Shown here: one piece after another, positions 1 through 8,114 of the stretch
Numbering within the stretch: the first letter of the stretch is position 1
How the letters are laid out: the number at the start of each line of letters is the position of its first letter
Assembly: GCA_018969295.1 (NCBI GenBank)
Contig: JAGWYN010000015.1
Location: 1-64,000 of the forward strand
Source: Chloroflexota bacterium
GTDB taxonomy: Bacteria; Chloroflexota; Anaerolineae; Caldilineales; Caldilineaceae
Direction of reading: 5' to 3'
Length of the DNA: 64,000 bases
Position numbers and translations under genes: made by a program
The notes under the pieces: generated by a model
What the model saw: the letters and a program-made list of their open reading frames with translations, nothing else
What the model was told of the DNA's origin: nothing
Databases searched by the model: none

Positions 1-2
1 GA

Positions 3-122
3 GTGGCCGACGCACTGGACGATCTTGTGAAGGCCGTCATTCCAGCGAATCAGCCAAAGGCGCTACCTGGCGCAACTGCCACGTCGCCAACGCACCTGTT
101 GCCAGACGGCATGCGCTGTTGA
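3..122 (+). CDS. C-terminal fragment of an unidentified protein
   Basis: An open frame enters from the left edge and reads about 39 codons to a TGA at 120-122. The visible end is acidic and helical at first (VADALDDLVKA), then a Pro/Ala/Thr-rich tail. Codon use is ordinary for high-GC coding DNA. The start lies outside the window and the product cannot be identified. A GTCACCC/GGGTGAC inverted repeat (150-170, 7-base loop) follows it and may be a transcript end. Confidence 0.35.
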   Translation: MADALDDLVKAVIPANQPKALPGATATSPTHLLPDGMRC

Positions 123-369
123 GCCGGTTCGACCGGAAGGCGCCACTCTGTCACCCTATAGGCGGGTGACGCATCAAGAGGACGCCAGCGCATCACTGCT
201 TCACTCGATCCACTGGATCGGACCGTTCGCGCGCCGGATCGGCCAGACCCTGACGCAAATTTTATCCCTTCTATTCGATTTTCAACGTGCGAAATCCAGG
301 TTTACAAACCCTTACCCGCGGTGCCATTGTGGGCACCCGCAAGGGGTGCCCCTACGGGGTCGCCCGTGT

Positions 370-518
370 GGTCGCCCGTACGATCGGTCATGGTCTCATC
401 CTGGGCACCCGCCTGTAGGGGCGACCCTTGCGGTCGCCCTTGTGATCGCCCGTACGATCGGTCATGGGTCTCATCCTGGGCGCCCGCCTGTAGGGGCGAC
501 CCTTGCGGTCGCCCTTGT
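370..518. repeat. two tandem copies of a ~75-bp GC-rich repeat
   Basis: Two adjacent near-identical units lie at 370-443 and 444-518, differing by a few substitutions and one inserted G. Each contains the self-complementary core GGGGCGACC-CTTGC-GGTCGCCC, which can fold as a hairpin. A partial, more diverged copy precedes them (about 329-369). Frames through the units are open on both strands only because they are repetitive and GC-rich. This is a non-coding intergenic repeat next to gene remnants, not a CRISPR array. Confidence 0.75.
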
Positions 519-597
519 GCATTCTTGCAGGGTCGCGGTACACTCTTTACGGCATTCGCTGCCGAAAGATTCGACAGCCCGGTGCAGAGAGCGTTAG

Positions 598-711
598 CAA
601 CTGCTGAAAGAAGTGAAAGCACATCTACTGCCTGATCAGGTTCTGACCATCGATGCCGAGTTTAAGATATCCGAACTGCACGAAGTCAAGATCGAACGAT
701 TCGTTCGATGA
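598..711 (+). pseudogene. possible 3' remnant of a decayed gene
   Basis: A 37-codon open stretch ends in TGA at 709-711 and reads as ordinary coding sequence (LLKEVKAHLLPDQVLTID, then a Lys/Glu-rich tail). It has no start codon in context and is cut by an in-frame TAG at 595-597. It lies between the tandem repeat and an AT-rich orphan gene, so it is best read as the stump of a gene disrupted by insertion or deletion. The family is not recognised. Confidence 0.25.
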
Positions 712-791
712 CCCGCCAATTCGAAGAAAGGACTCAGTGACGGCCCACTTCCCCAACGGGAGCGAGGCGCATCGCCGTCTCAAGCAGGCTA

Positions 792-817
792 CTTGACCCA
801 TTTTTACCAGAAAGTAA
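792..817. repeat. dispersed ~26-bp element, copy 1
   Basis: This segment begins CTTGACCCATTTTTACC and continues with AAGTAA after a three-base variable spacer. It recurs almost identically at 60182-60207. This copy lies immediately before the AT-rich orphan gene at 824. It could be a mobile-element end, an integration scar or a shared promoter-like element; no transposase is visible beside either copy. Confidence 0.45.
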
Positions 818-823
818 TGTCAA

Positions 824-1372
824 ATGGATGATGTAAAAACCGTGATACATTCTCTGTTGCCTGACCCGAAAATCAGGAAAAGATGTCTTGAAGCGTTTGA
901 TGAAACAGTTAGCTATGCAAATTCTTTGGGTAGCGAGAAGTGGGGTGCTTACTACACGCGTGGCCAAGTTAGGCTTTTGATAGGAAACCTGATCGTGTTC
1001 ACCCTTGAACCAGGTTGTACATGGCTTGCTCTGGACCAAGAGCTTCTTGAAAAATCCCAAGAGCTACGTAGCTTTTTAGAAAGTGCTAAAGAATGGAAGT
1101 GGGACGATCATGACTATCCACGATACACAAACGTGCCTTCAAAAAATGGATTTTATGTTCCATCTGATGAACATCAGAATATTTGGGCTGTTATAAAACA
1201 ATTGCATTTTGAGTTTATTTCGAAGACTGCTGCAAAGTACAAAAAATTGCGAAAAGGCACACAGAACAATAGCAAATTGTTAATGGAATATATCCGTGGT
1301 GAGATTGGTGATTTTTTTCCATCTTCAGATACCGAGGTAGCAGAAATGTCTGAAGGCCCGTTTGCCGCCTGA
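824..1372 (+). CDS. AT-rich orphan protein of unknown function
   Basis: Encodes 182 residues starting at ATG 824. No signal peptide or membrane segment is visible. The protein is mixed alpha/beta with a basic, Lys-rich stretch around residues 130-150 (KTAAKYKKLRKGTQ) and an acidic C-terminus. Base composition is clearly lower in GC than every other gene here, and codons end in A/T far more often, which suggests recent transfer. Its arrangement loosely recalls the non-catalytic part of HNH-type or modification-dependent restriction proteins, but no nuclease motif is present, so no function is assigned. It sits alone between remnants and a glycosidase gene. Confidence 0.7.
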   Translation: MDDVKTVIHSLLPDPKIRKRCLEAFDETVSYANSLGSEKWGAYYTRGQVRLLIGNLIVFTLEPGCTWLALDQELLEKSQELRSFLESAKEWKWDDHDYPRYTNVPSKNGFYVPSDEHQNIWAVIKQLHFEFISKTAAKYKKLRKGTQNNSKLLMEYIRGEIGDFFPSSDTEVAEMSEGPFAA

Positions 1373-1461
1373 CCCCTGCGGTTCTAGTCCATTCGACAGA
1401 CCACACCTACTGAAAGGTCTGCCATCCTTGCCCGACGCCCTCTCACACAGAGAGACCTCCA

Positions 1462-1470
1462 TGCTATAAT
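1462..1470 (+). promoter_or_regulatory. extended -10 promoter, probably leaderless
   Basis: TGCTATAAT is an extended -10 (TG-N-TATAAT, hexamer at 1465-1470). The ATG of the glycosidase gene is at 1481, only ten bases further, so transcription should begin at or within a few bases of the start codon. No ribosome binding site fits between them. No convincing -35 box is seen. Confidence 0.6.
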
Positions 1471-1480
1471 CGGATCTGCT

Positions 1481-3478
1481 ATGCGCGACGCCCGCTCCTG
1501 GTGGTTCTCTGCCCAGCTTTTTGGGCCCAGCTTTCTGTTCTGTTGGTTGCTGGCCAGCCTGCTCTGGCCTGCAGTGGCCAGGGCCAGCACATTGCCCCCT
1601 CCCACATTCCCCAACACCCCCCCTGACTATCTTCCTCCAGGCCAGATCCAGGCCCACATTGTGCAGCACTCCGATTTTGTACCGCGCTGGAAACCGACAG
1701 ACCAGCAGATGCTGCTGCAGGCAGGGCTGCCCATCCCCGCAGTCGTCGTGGCGCCCACCAACGTGTTTTCCGACCCGCCCGCTCATCTCCCCGCCTCGAG
1801 CCCGCCTTTCCTCGCTGGATGGCAGCCGCTGTTGACCCTGGATGGACTTCCAGCCCTGGCAACTCACCCCTGCCGGTTGCTGGGGCGTTCCCCCGGCCCC
1901 CGCAGCCTTCTGCTCGAACAGCTGCGCCAGGAACCCTTCCCCGTCGCCAGCAAGGCCGGCTTCCTGCCCACACAATGGATCTGCCTGTTCCCCAATCTGG
2001 CCCAGGCCCACAACGTGATGGCCCAGTTCGCCCTCCACAGCGAAGCACGCCTCTTCCCCGAAAGTCTCTTTGTCGGCTTCTCAACCGACGGACGGATTTT
2101 CTACGGCCGCCGATGGGTCACCCAGCCCCTGGGCAGCCCCCCTCCCGGCTGGCAGCTGCACCGCCTCTTCTTCCCCACCCACATACAAGGCCCGGTCGCT
2201 CTCCTCTGGGAACTCCGCCGCCCTCACCGAATCTCCCAACCCCCAGCCTTCCAGCTCGCCAACCTCAGCGTCGAACAGTTTACTCCCCTTCCCCCTGGCT
2301 GCCGCCAGCTCGACCCCAGCCTCCCCCTCTCCGCCCCACCCAGACAGGTCAGCAAAGGGCTCAACTTGCCCCCCTATCCCGATCTGGCCCCCACAGGCAT
2401 GGCCGGCCACGTGGCCCGTCTCCAAAAAAGCCGGGTCCACTGGGCACGCATCGAATTCCAGGGACATCCCCGCCCTCTCCCAGCCGGGCGCGGCGCCCGC
2501 CTCGCCTATTTCGACCTCAAACATTATGACATTCTTCTTGGGCTGCTCTGCGCAGGAAGTCCCCCCATTGCCGTGCTGGCCCTGCTGGACTACGCGCTGG
2601 GGCCCGACGACAGCTGGCGCCGCCCCGAAGAGCGGGCTCTCTACCGGACAACTTTTGTGGCATGGGCGGATCTGCTCGTCCGTTACTATCAAGACCGGGT
2701 GCACGCCTGGGAGGTCTGGAACGAGCCAGACCATGTCCGCACTGCCCTGCCGCCCACAGAGTTTGCTCGTCTGCTGAACGCCACCACAGAGGCCCTCAAG
2801 GCGGTCGATCCCACTGCCTGGGTGGTGAGCGGCGGGCTGAGCAGCATCGGCCCTGGGGCCAATGCCTATCTGCGCCAGACCCTGGCCGCGCTGGATCCCA
2901 CCCGGCCCGCCCCATTCGATGCGCTGGGAATCCATCTTTACCCAGGCGCCGAACCACGTGTCGACGGACAGAGCGTGCGCGACCCTTCCTATCTGACCCG
3001 CAACGCTCCGCTGCAGCAGTTGCTCGGGACGTTGACCGCAGCCGGCTACGCGGGCTGGCCGCTCTGGGTCACCGAAACCGGCTGGAATCGTGCAGCAGAC
3101 AGCCGCGCTCCAGCCACATTCGCCTGTGCTACCATTGCCGACACCATGGTCGACGGGGCAGCCCAGGCCGCCTACCTGCCCCAGCAGTTCGATCTGCTTT
3201 TCAACCTGAACTGGGAAGCTACGGGCCAGCCCGTCGTTGCGAAGGTCTTCTGGTACCAATACGCCGATGTCGGCATCACAGCCGACGAAGCCGATTGCGC
3301 CGAGAGCGCAGGGTCTCCACACACGATCGTCGACTGGTGGTACGGTCTGTACAGCGGGATCGATGCAGCAGTCGGCATTTTTGAACCGCAGCCCAACCCA
3401 GTCGCCTGCACCTTTCGCGCCTACCCTGTCCCCCAGGAGCTCAAAGCCTGCCTGGAAGGCCCCTCAGCTGGACGGTGA
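1481..3478 (+). CDS. exported glycoside hydrolase-like TIM-barrel protein (clan A type)
   Basis: Encodes 665 residues. The N-terminus has a basic start, a hydrophobic core and an Ala-rich cleavage region (about residues 1-36), so it is a signal peptide. The C-terminal half is a retaining glycosidase-like barrel: VWNEPD places the likely acid/base at Glu415, and WVTETGWN places the likely nucleophile at Glu532, as in GH5/GH39-like enzymes. Residues 40-300 are Pro-rich and not assignable to a known fold. Substrate is unknown; an extracellular polysaccharide or oligosaccharide is likely. Its 3' end overlaps the convergent ABC transporter gene by 15 bp. The start follows an extended -10 with no leader. 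Confidence 0.75.
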   Translation: MRDARSWWFSAQLFGPSFLFCWLLASLLWPAVARASTLPPPTFPNTPPDYLPPGQIQAHIVQHSDFVPRWKPTDQQMLLQAGLPIPAVVVAPTNVFSDPPAHLPASSPPFLAGWQPLLTLDGLPALATHPCRLLGRSPGPRSLLLEQLRQEPFPVASKAGFLPTQWICLFPNLAQAHNVMAQFALHSEARLFPESLFVGFSTDGRIFYGRRWVTQPLGSPPPGWQLHRLFFPTHIQGPVALLWELRRPHRISQPPAFQLANLSVEQFTPLPPGCRQLDPSLPLSAPPRQVSKGLNLPPYPDLAPTGMAGHVARLQKSRVHWARIEFQGHPRPLPAGRGARLAYFDLKHYDILLGLLCAGSPPIAVLALLDYALGPDDSWRRPEERALYRTTFVAWADLLVRYYQDRVHAWEVWNEPDHVRTALPPTEFARLLNATTEALKAVDPTAWVVSGGLSSIGPGANAYLRQTLAALDPTRPAPFDALGIHLYPGAEPRVDGQSVRDPSYLTRNAPLQQLLGTLTAAGYAGWPLWVTETGWNRAADSRAPATFACATIADTMVDGAAQAAYLPQQFDLLFNLNWEATGQPVVAKVFWYQYADVGITADEADCAESAGSPHTIVDWWYGLYSGIDAAVGIFEPQPNPVACTFRAYPVPQELKACLEGPSAGR

Positions 3479-4210
3479 GGCGACGGTGCGGGTTTCCTCA
3501 GAGAGAATCCGCCCATCGCTCAAATTGATCACCCGGTCGACATAGTCGTCGGCCAGCATGTCATGGGTGGCCATCAGCATCGTCATGTTGTGCTGGCGAA
3601 CCAGTGAGCGAAAGAGTGTCAGCACACTGTGGGCGGTCTTGGAATCCAGGTTGCCGGTCGGTTCGTCGGCGATCAACAGCCGTGGCCGGCCCGCCAGGGC
3701 CCTGGCCACAGCCACCCGCTGCTGCTGCCCGCCCGAAAGTTCGTAGGGGCGGTGGTCGTTCCACCGAGTCAGCCCCACCAGTTCCAGCACATCCAACGCA
3801 GCTTTGTGACGCTCGCTGGCGCCGACACCGTTGAGCCGCAGCGCCAGCTCTACATTTTCGTAGGCCGAAAGCACAGGCAGCAGGCCCAGCGACTGAAAAA
3901 TAAAACCAACCTGCTGGCGACGCCAGGCGGTGCGCCGTGCCTCAGACCAGCTGGCAATCGACTCACCAAAAACCTGCACACTCCCCCCCGTCGGCTGGTC
4001 CAGAGCCCCAATACAGTTGAGCAGCGTGGTTTTGCCGCTGCCAGAGCGCCCTTTGATGGCCACAAACTGGCCCGCTTCGACCGCCAGGTCGACCCCGTCC
4101 AGCGCACGCACTTCCTGCTGGCCGCGGCGGTAGACCCGCTGAAGCTGTCGGGCCTCTACAGCCAGAAAGTTGCCACGCCGCGCCTGCATCTGACCACTCT
4201 CCGCGTCCAT
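3464..4210 (-). CDS. ABC transporter ATP-binding protein (LolD/MacB type)
   Basis: Encodes 248 residues from the ATG at 4210, one base after the stop of the preceding ATPase gene; a longer upstream frame is open but would overlap that gene. Walker A GRSGSGKTT is at residues 54-62, followed by the signature LSGGQQQR, Walker B LLIADEP and the MATHD switch histidine. It is the last gene of a four-gene operon with a second ATPase, an FtsX-like permease and a periplasmic-adaptor-type lipoprotein. This layout fits a MacAB-like exporter or lipoprotein/peptide extrusion system. Having two ATPases for one permease suggests a heterodimer. Confidence 0.9.
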   Translation of the reverse strand: MDAESGQMQARRGNFLAVEARQLQRVYRRGQQEVRALDGVDLAVEAGQFVAIKGRSGSGKTTLLNCIGALDQPTGGSVQVFGESIASWSEARRTAWRRQQVGFIFQSLGLLPVLSAYENVELALRLNGVGASERHKAALDVLELVGLTRWNDHRPYELSGGQQQRVAVARALAGRPRLLIADEPTGNLDSKTAHSVLTLFRSLVRQHNMTMLMATHDMLADDYVDRVINLSDGRILSEETRTVASPSS

Positions 4211-4211
4211 C

Positions 4212-5174
4212 CTATCCCCGCTTTCCCGGCAAACGCCCCCACAGATCGCGCAAAGGGCCGCGGCTCTGGCTCGTGTGTTCCACCTCGGCAACCTGGCGGG
4301 CACTCGGTGCCGCCTCCTCCACTTTGCGAATCAAGATCCCGCCCTCGACAACCTCCAGACGGGCCCTGCCTCGGATTTGGAGCTCTTCCAAGTATTCTGG
4401 AGGGATGTGGAGACGCCCGTTTTTGTCAAGCACCACCAGCTCTTCGAAGGCCTCTGTCGCCCCAGGCTGCTGGCTGGCCTCTGCCTGGCGCACAGTCTCA
4501 CTGGCCAACATGCCGTCCCGAATCGCCACCACGCGGTCAACCTGCCGCGCCACCCCCGGGTCGTGGCTGACTACAATGATCGTCACCCCCATCTCCCTGC
4601 GCAGCGCCCGAAACGTCTCGTAGATCAGGGCGGCGGTGGCTGTATCCACCTCCCCAGTCGGTTCGTCCGCCAACAGCAACGGAGGGTGGTTGGCAAGCCC
4701 CACAGCGATCGCCACCCGCTGCTGTTCGCCGCCAGAGAGCTCCGAAAGCCGGTGATGCATCCGCTGCCCCAAACCGACCCGTTCAAGCAGCTCGGCCGCA
4801 CGCTGCCGGCTGCGGTGGGTACGTCCAGCCACCGTCATCGGCAGGGTCACATTGTCGATCGCGTTGAGATAGGGGATGAGGTTGCGCGCGCTCTGCTGCC
4901 AGATAAAGCCCACCCGCTCCCGGCGGTAGCGGTTGAGCTGGCTGTCCGACATGCGCAGCAACTCCTGGCCGTCGACCACGACCCGGCCGGCAGAGGGGCG
5001 GTCAAGCCCCCCCAGAATGTTCATCAACGTCGTTTTGCCGCTGCCGCTGGCCCCTACGATCGCCATCAGCTCCCCACGCTCGATGTTCAGGTTCAGCTCG
5101 CGCAGCGCCACCTGCTCCAACCCGGCAACTTTGTAGATCTTGACCAGCCCGTCGCACACTATCAACATAGACAA
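4212..5174 (-). CDS. ABC transporter ATP-binding protein with C-terminal AbrB-like tail
   Basis: Encodes 320 residues. Residues 1-235 are a LolD/MacB-type ATPase: Walker A GASGSGKTT (41-49), signature LSGGEQQR, Walker B LLLADEP, switch VVSHD. A tail follows. Residues 246-287 (LVVLDKNGRLHIPPEYLEEL and what follows) match the swapped-hairpin AbrB/MazE pattern: a strand, a GR-hIP turn, a short helix, then LEVxxGxILIRK. The last 30 residues are polar. Neighbours are the FtsX-like permease 3 bp upstream and a second ATPase 1 bp downstream, so translation is probably coupled. The tail may serve dimerisation or DNA binding. Confidence 0.88.
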   Translation of the reverse strand: MSMLIVCDGLVKIYKVAGLEQVALRELNLNIERGELMAIVGASGSGKTTLMNILGGLDRPSAGRVVVDGQELLRMSDSQLNRYRRERVGFIWQQSARNLIPYLNAIDNVTLPMTVAGRTHRSRQRAAELLERVGLGQRMHHRLSELSGGEQQRVAIAVGLANHPPLLLADEPTGEVDTATAALIYETFRALRREMGVTIIVVSHDPGVARQVDRVVAIRDGMLASETVRQAEASQQPGATEAFEELVVLDKNGRLHIPPEYLEELQIRGRARLEVVEGGILIRKVEEAAPSARQVAEVEHTSQSRGPLRDLWGRLPGKRG

Positions 5175-5177
5175 GGG

Positions 5178-8114
5178 TTACACCGTCTCTCCCAGCTTGA
5201 TCGCCTGGAACACCTTCATCCGCAGCAGCAGGACAATCAACACGATGAACGCCACCAGAAAGAGCCCCCCAAAGAGCAGATAGAGCCGGGTCACGGCAAA
5301 CCAGGCGATCTCCACGGTAAAGGGCGGAATGTTGGCGGTCGGGCCGCTGCCGACCTGAAAGTAGGGAATGAACAGGTCACTGATCAGCGCGCCGATGGCA
5401 GTGCCTGCGCCCAGCCCCAGCAAAATCAAAAAAGCCAGCTCGCAGGACAAGAAAATCGCCAGCTGCCGGGTCGACAGGCCGATCGCCCGCAGCGTGCCCA
5501 GCTCAATAAAGCGCCGCCGGAAGGAAAAGAGGGCGTAGAGCAGAAAGCCCAACACGGTCAGCAGCGCCGAGGCCAGAAATCCGACCGAAAGAACGCCAAA
5601 AAGCCCCTGCCGCTCAGGACGCCGCAACTCTTCGGCGATCCGCACCGCAGCAGCCTGATAGTCCATCACCTGGATGTCATACTGGCGCAGCTCCCGCACC
5701 ATCTGTTCGTAGTCGACCGCAGGGGCAGTCTTGACCCAGACGTCGTACGGGCGTTCGCCGCCGGTCTGCTCGAAAATCCAGTCCAGATTGGCCACGACCA
5801 GGGCTCTGTTCTCTTCCTCTGCACTGTACCAACGGGGAAAATACCGAAAATCGCCGACGATCCGCACAGGAATCTCGGCATTGGCGTCCGCCGCCGCGCG
5901 CAGACGGATCTGAAGCGTGTCGCCGACCCGCAGCCCAGCCTGGCGCATCAGGGTTCGTTCGACTAGCACCCCATCCGAGGCGATCGCCAGCGAATTCATC
6001 AGGGCCCCCAGGCTGGCCGATGCAAAATCGGTGCGCCAAAAAGCCACCTGAGGAAAGTCGACACGGTCGATCCCCACCACGGCGACAGGCTGCCAGCGCT
6101 CCTGGAGCTGCGCCGACCCTTCAAAACGCCCCACCCTGGCCGCCGCCTCGATCTCGGCGACATTCAGATGTTCGTCCACCGGAATAAAGACCCACGCCGG
6201 CTCGGCCAGCTGAGAGAGCGAGCTCTCTTCTTCCACAGAAGGCTCGGCCTCTGCCGGCTGCTCTCCCCCGGCCCCGAACGAGCTCCCCTCCACGGGAGGG
6301 GCAGACCCAAGCTCGACCAGCCGAGCATCGGCGCCGACCGTGTAATAGCTCTGGTCGTAAAGATGGTTGTCCAGTGTCTGCGCCAGCGACGCAGTAAAGA
6401 CGGACAGCCCCAGCGTCAGCATCAGCAGCACAAGCGGCGTGCTGTACAGCCCTGGCTCGCGCGCCAGATAACGCGTTGCCAGCAAAAAACCGACGCTGCG
6501 GGTGCGCGCAGCCAGCCAGGCGACCCACGCCATCCCCCAGGGCAGCAGCCGCAAAACGAACAATGTCGCCGCCAGAGCCACCAGCGCCGGCAGCAGGATC
6601 AGCAGCGGATTTTCAAAAATATCACCAGATGCAGCACCCGCCTGGGTAAAGATAGAGCCCTGCTGGCGGACCAGATAGACGCCATAAAAGGCCGGAATCA
6701 ACAGCAGAAGGTCCAGCCAGGTACGCTGCCACCAGGGCCGCGCCACGGTGCGGGCCAGCTCCTGTTTGTAGCTGACGATCGTGTGGCGGGCAGCGCCGAT
6801 CGAGGGCAGCAGCTGCGCCAGCAAGGTGACCCCGATCGCGATCGCCCCAAACTGCAAAGGAGCTGCTGTCAGTTGGATCCGCAGGGTGCTGTCGAAGGAA
6901 AAATTGAGAAAAGAGCGGGTCGCGCCGAAAGCCTGGGCCACCCAGGTGCTCAGCGGCACTGCCAACGCCAGGGCCAAAAGCCCCAGCACGGCAGCCTCCA
7001 GCAACGCCACCATCGACACTTGGAGGGCCGTCGCCCCACGGCTGCGCAATACAGCAATTTCGTTGCGTTGGCGCCCAACTGCCAACCCGACCACCAGCCC
7101 GATAAACGCCAGCAACAGGGCTACAATCGGCAGGCTGAACGCATAGAGCAGAACCGTCAACAGCCGCGACGAGGCCTGATAGACCTTCAGCGCATCGTAA
7201 GGCGATGTGTCCAGCCGGGTGTTGGGCAGCAACGTCGCGGCACGCTGCGTGATCTGGTCGATCCGGGCGACCAGACGCGGGGCCGTGCTGGCGTTGACAG
7301 CCGAACCGTCCACAATCCAATACCAGACAATCAGCGCCACCTCGTCTTCCAGCAACGAGGCAATCCGCCCCTCAAAGGTGGCCGAAGGGACCACCAGCTG
7401 CTGCTCAAAAGCACGCGGGCGATAAAACCAAAAGGAATCTTCGCTGTCTGTCGGCGCCCAGATCCCGCTCACCCGCACCGGGATCTGCACAGTGCGTTCC
7501 CCGGCACTGCCTTCCACCACCCGGAAGGTCATGAAGGTCTCCCCCACCTGGATCCCCAGCAGCGCAGCCAACGCTTCTGTCACCGCAACGTCAAAGGCCT
7601 CAGACGGGTCTGCCGAAGCCGGAGCAGGCATCCCCCCTTCCACCCAGGTCACATGCTCTTCAAATCCATCCAGCGCACTGAAACTGACCCAAGCCAGCGG
7701 CTCCTGGGCGCTGGCATAGCTCTGGCTCGTCCCTTCCGGGAAAAACCGAAAATTGTCGGTTTTGACATAGCGCACCGTGCGCTGTGCCGGCAGCCCCAGC
7801 TGCTGGACAGCCGCCCCCGAAAGATAGTCGTCCACCGACTCGATCTCGGCCCAATCTTTGACTCCATAGATCGAACCGATGTTGCGAAACAGAAACGTGA
7901 AGGCGTGCTGGTCTCCCTTGACCCCTTGCCCCGCCTTGGCCAGTTCCTCTTGCAGCACGCGATAATAGACTGCGTCGGCGTAGAGCGGAATGCTCATGAT
8001 CAAGGTGATGGCCGCTACCAGCCCCAGCAGGGTGGCGGCAGCCAGCCAGCGCTGCGCTGCGATCCGCCGGAGCGCAATCCGCAAAGTCGACCAGGTTCGC
8101 AGTAAAAAGTTCAT
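5178..8114 (-). CDS. FtsX/MacB-family ABC transporter permease
   Basis: Encodes 978 residues, larger than a minimal MacB permease because it carries two complete FtsX-like halves. An N-terminal transmembrane helix (about 20-45) precedes a first large extracytoplasmic domain. Then comes a three-helix FtsX block (about 315-460), two or more helices (about 475-570), a second extracytoplasmic domain (about 600-830), and a final three-helix FtsX block ending KLGETV. The start codon overlaps the stop of the adaptor gene (ATGA). It is the membrane partner of the two ATPases downstream and probably moves lipophilic, peptide or lipoprotein cargo outward. Substrate is unknown. Confidence 0.88.
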   Translation of the reverse strand: MNFLLRTWSTLRIALRRIAAQRWLAAATLLGLVAAITLIMSIPLYADAVYYRVLQEELAKAGQGVKGDQHAFTFLFRNIGSIYGVKDWAEIESVDDYLSGAAVQQLGLPAQRTVRYVKTDNFRFFPEGTSQSYASAQEPLAWVSFSALDGFEEHVTWVEGGMPAPASADPSEAFDVAVTEALAALLGIQVGETFMTFRVVEGSAGERTVQIPVRVSGIWAPTDSEDSFWFYRPRAFEQQLVVPSATFEGRIASLLEDEVALIVWYWIVDGSAVNASTAPRLVARIDQITQRAATLLPNTRLDTSPYDALKVYQASSRLLTVLLYAFSLPIVALLLAFIGLVVGLAVGRQRNEIAVLRSRGATALQVSMVALLEAAVLGLLALALAVPLSTWVAQAFGATRSFLNFSFDSTLRIQLTAAPLQFGAIAIGVTLLAQLLPSIGAARHTIVSYKQELARTVARPWWQRTWLDLLLLIPAFYGVYLVRQQGSIFTQAGAASGDIFENPLLILLPALVALAATLFVLRLLPWGMAWVAWLAARTRSVGFLLATRYLAREPGLYSTPLVLLMLTLGLSVFTASLAQTLDNHLYDQSYYTVGADARLVELGSAPPVEGSSFGAGGEQPAEAEPSVEEESSLSQLAEPAWVFIPVDEHLNVAEIEAAARVGRFEGSAQLQERWQPVAVVGIDRVDFPQVAFWRTDFASASLGALMNSLAIASDGVLVERTLMRQAGLRVGDTLQIRLRAAADANAEIPVRIVGDFRYFPRWYSAEEENRALVVANLDWIFEQTGGERPYDVWVKTAPAVDYEQMVRELRQYDIQVMDYQAAAVRIAEELRRPERQGLFGVLSVGFLASALLTVLGFLLYALFSFRRRFIELGTLRAIGLSTRQLAIFLSCELAFLILLGLGAGTAIGALISDLFIPYFQVGSGPTANIPPFTVEIAWFAVTRLYLLFGGLFLVAFIVLIVLLLRMKVFQAIKLGETV

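Noticed and set aside
370..518. CRISPR array
   Set aside because: The two copies are directly adjacent with no variable spacers of constant length, the unit is about 75 bp, and no cas gene is present.
4275..8105. Long open frames on the plus strand (563 and 645 codons) opposite the exporter genes
   Set aside because: They mirror the codon structure of the ABC and FtsX genes on the minus strand, are rich in Gln/His/Arg/Pro as expected for antisense frames of GC-rich genes, and contain no domain motif or ribosome site.
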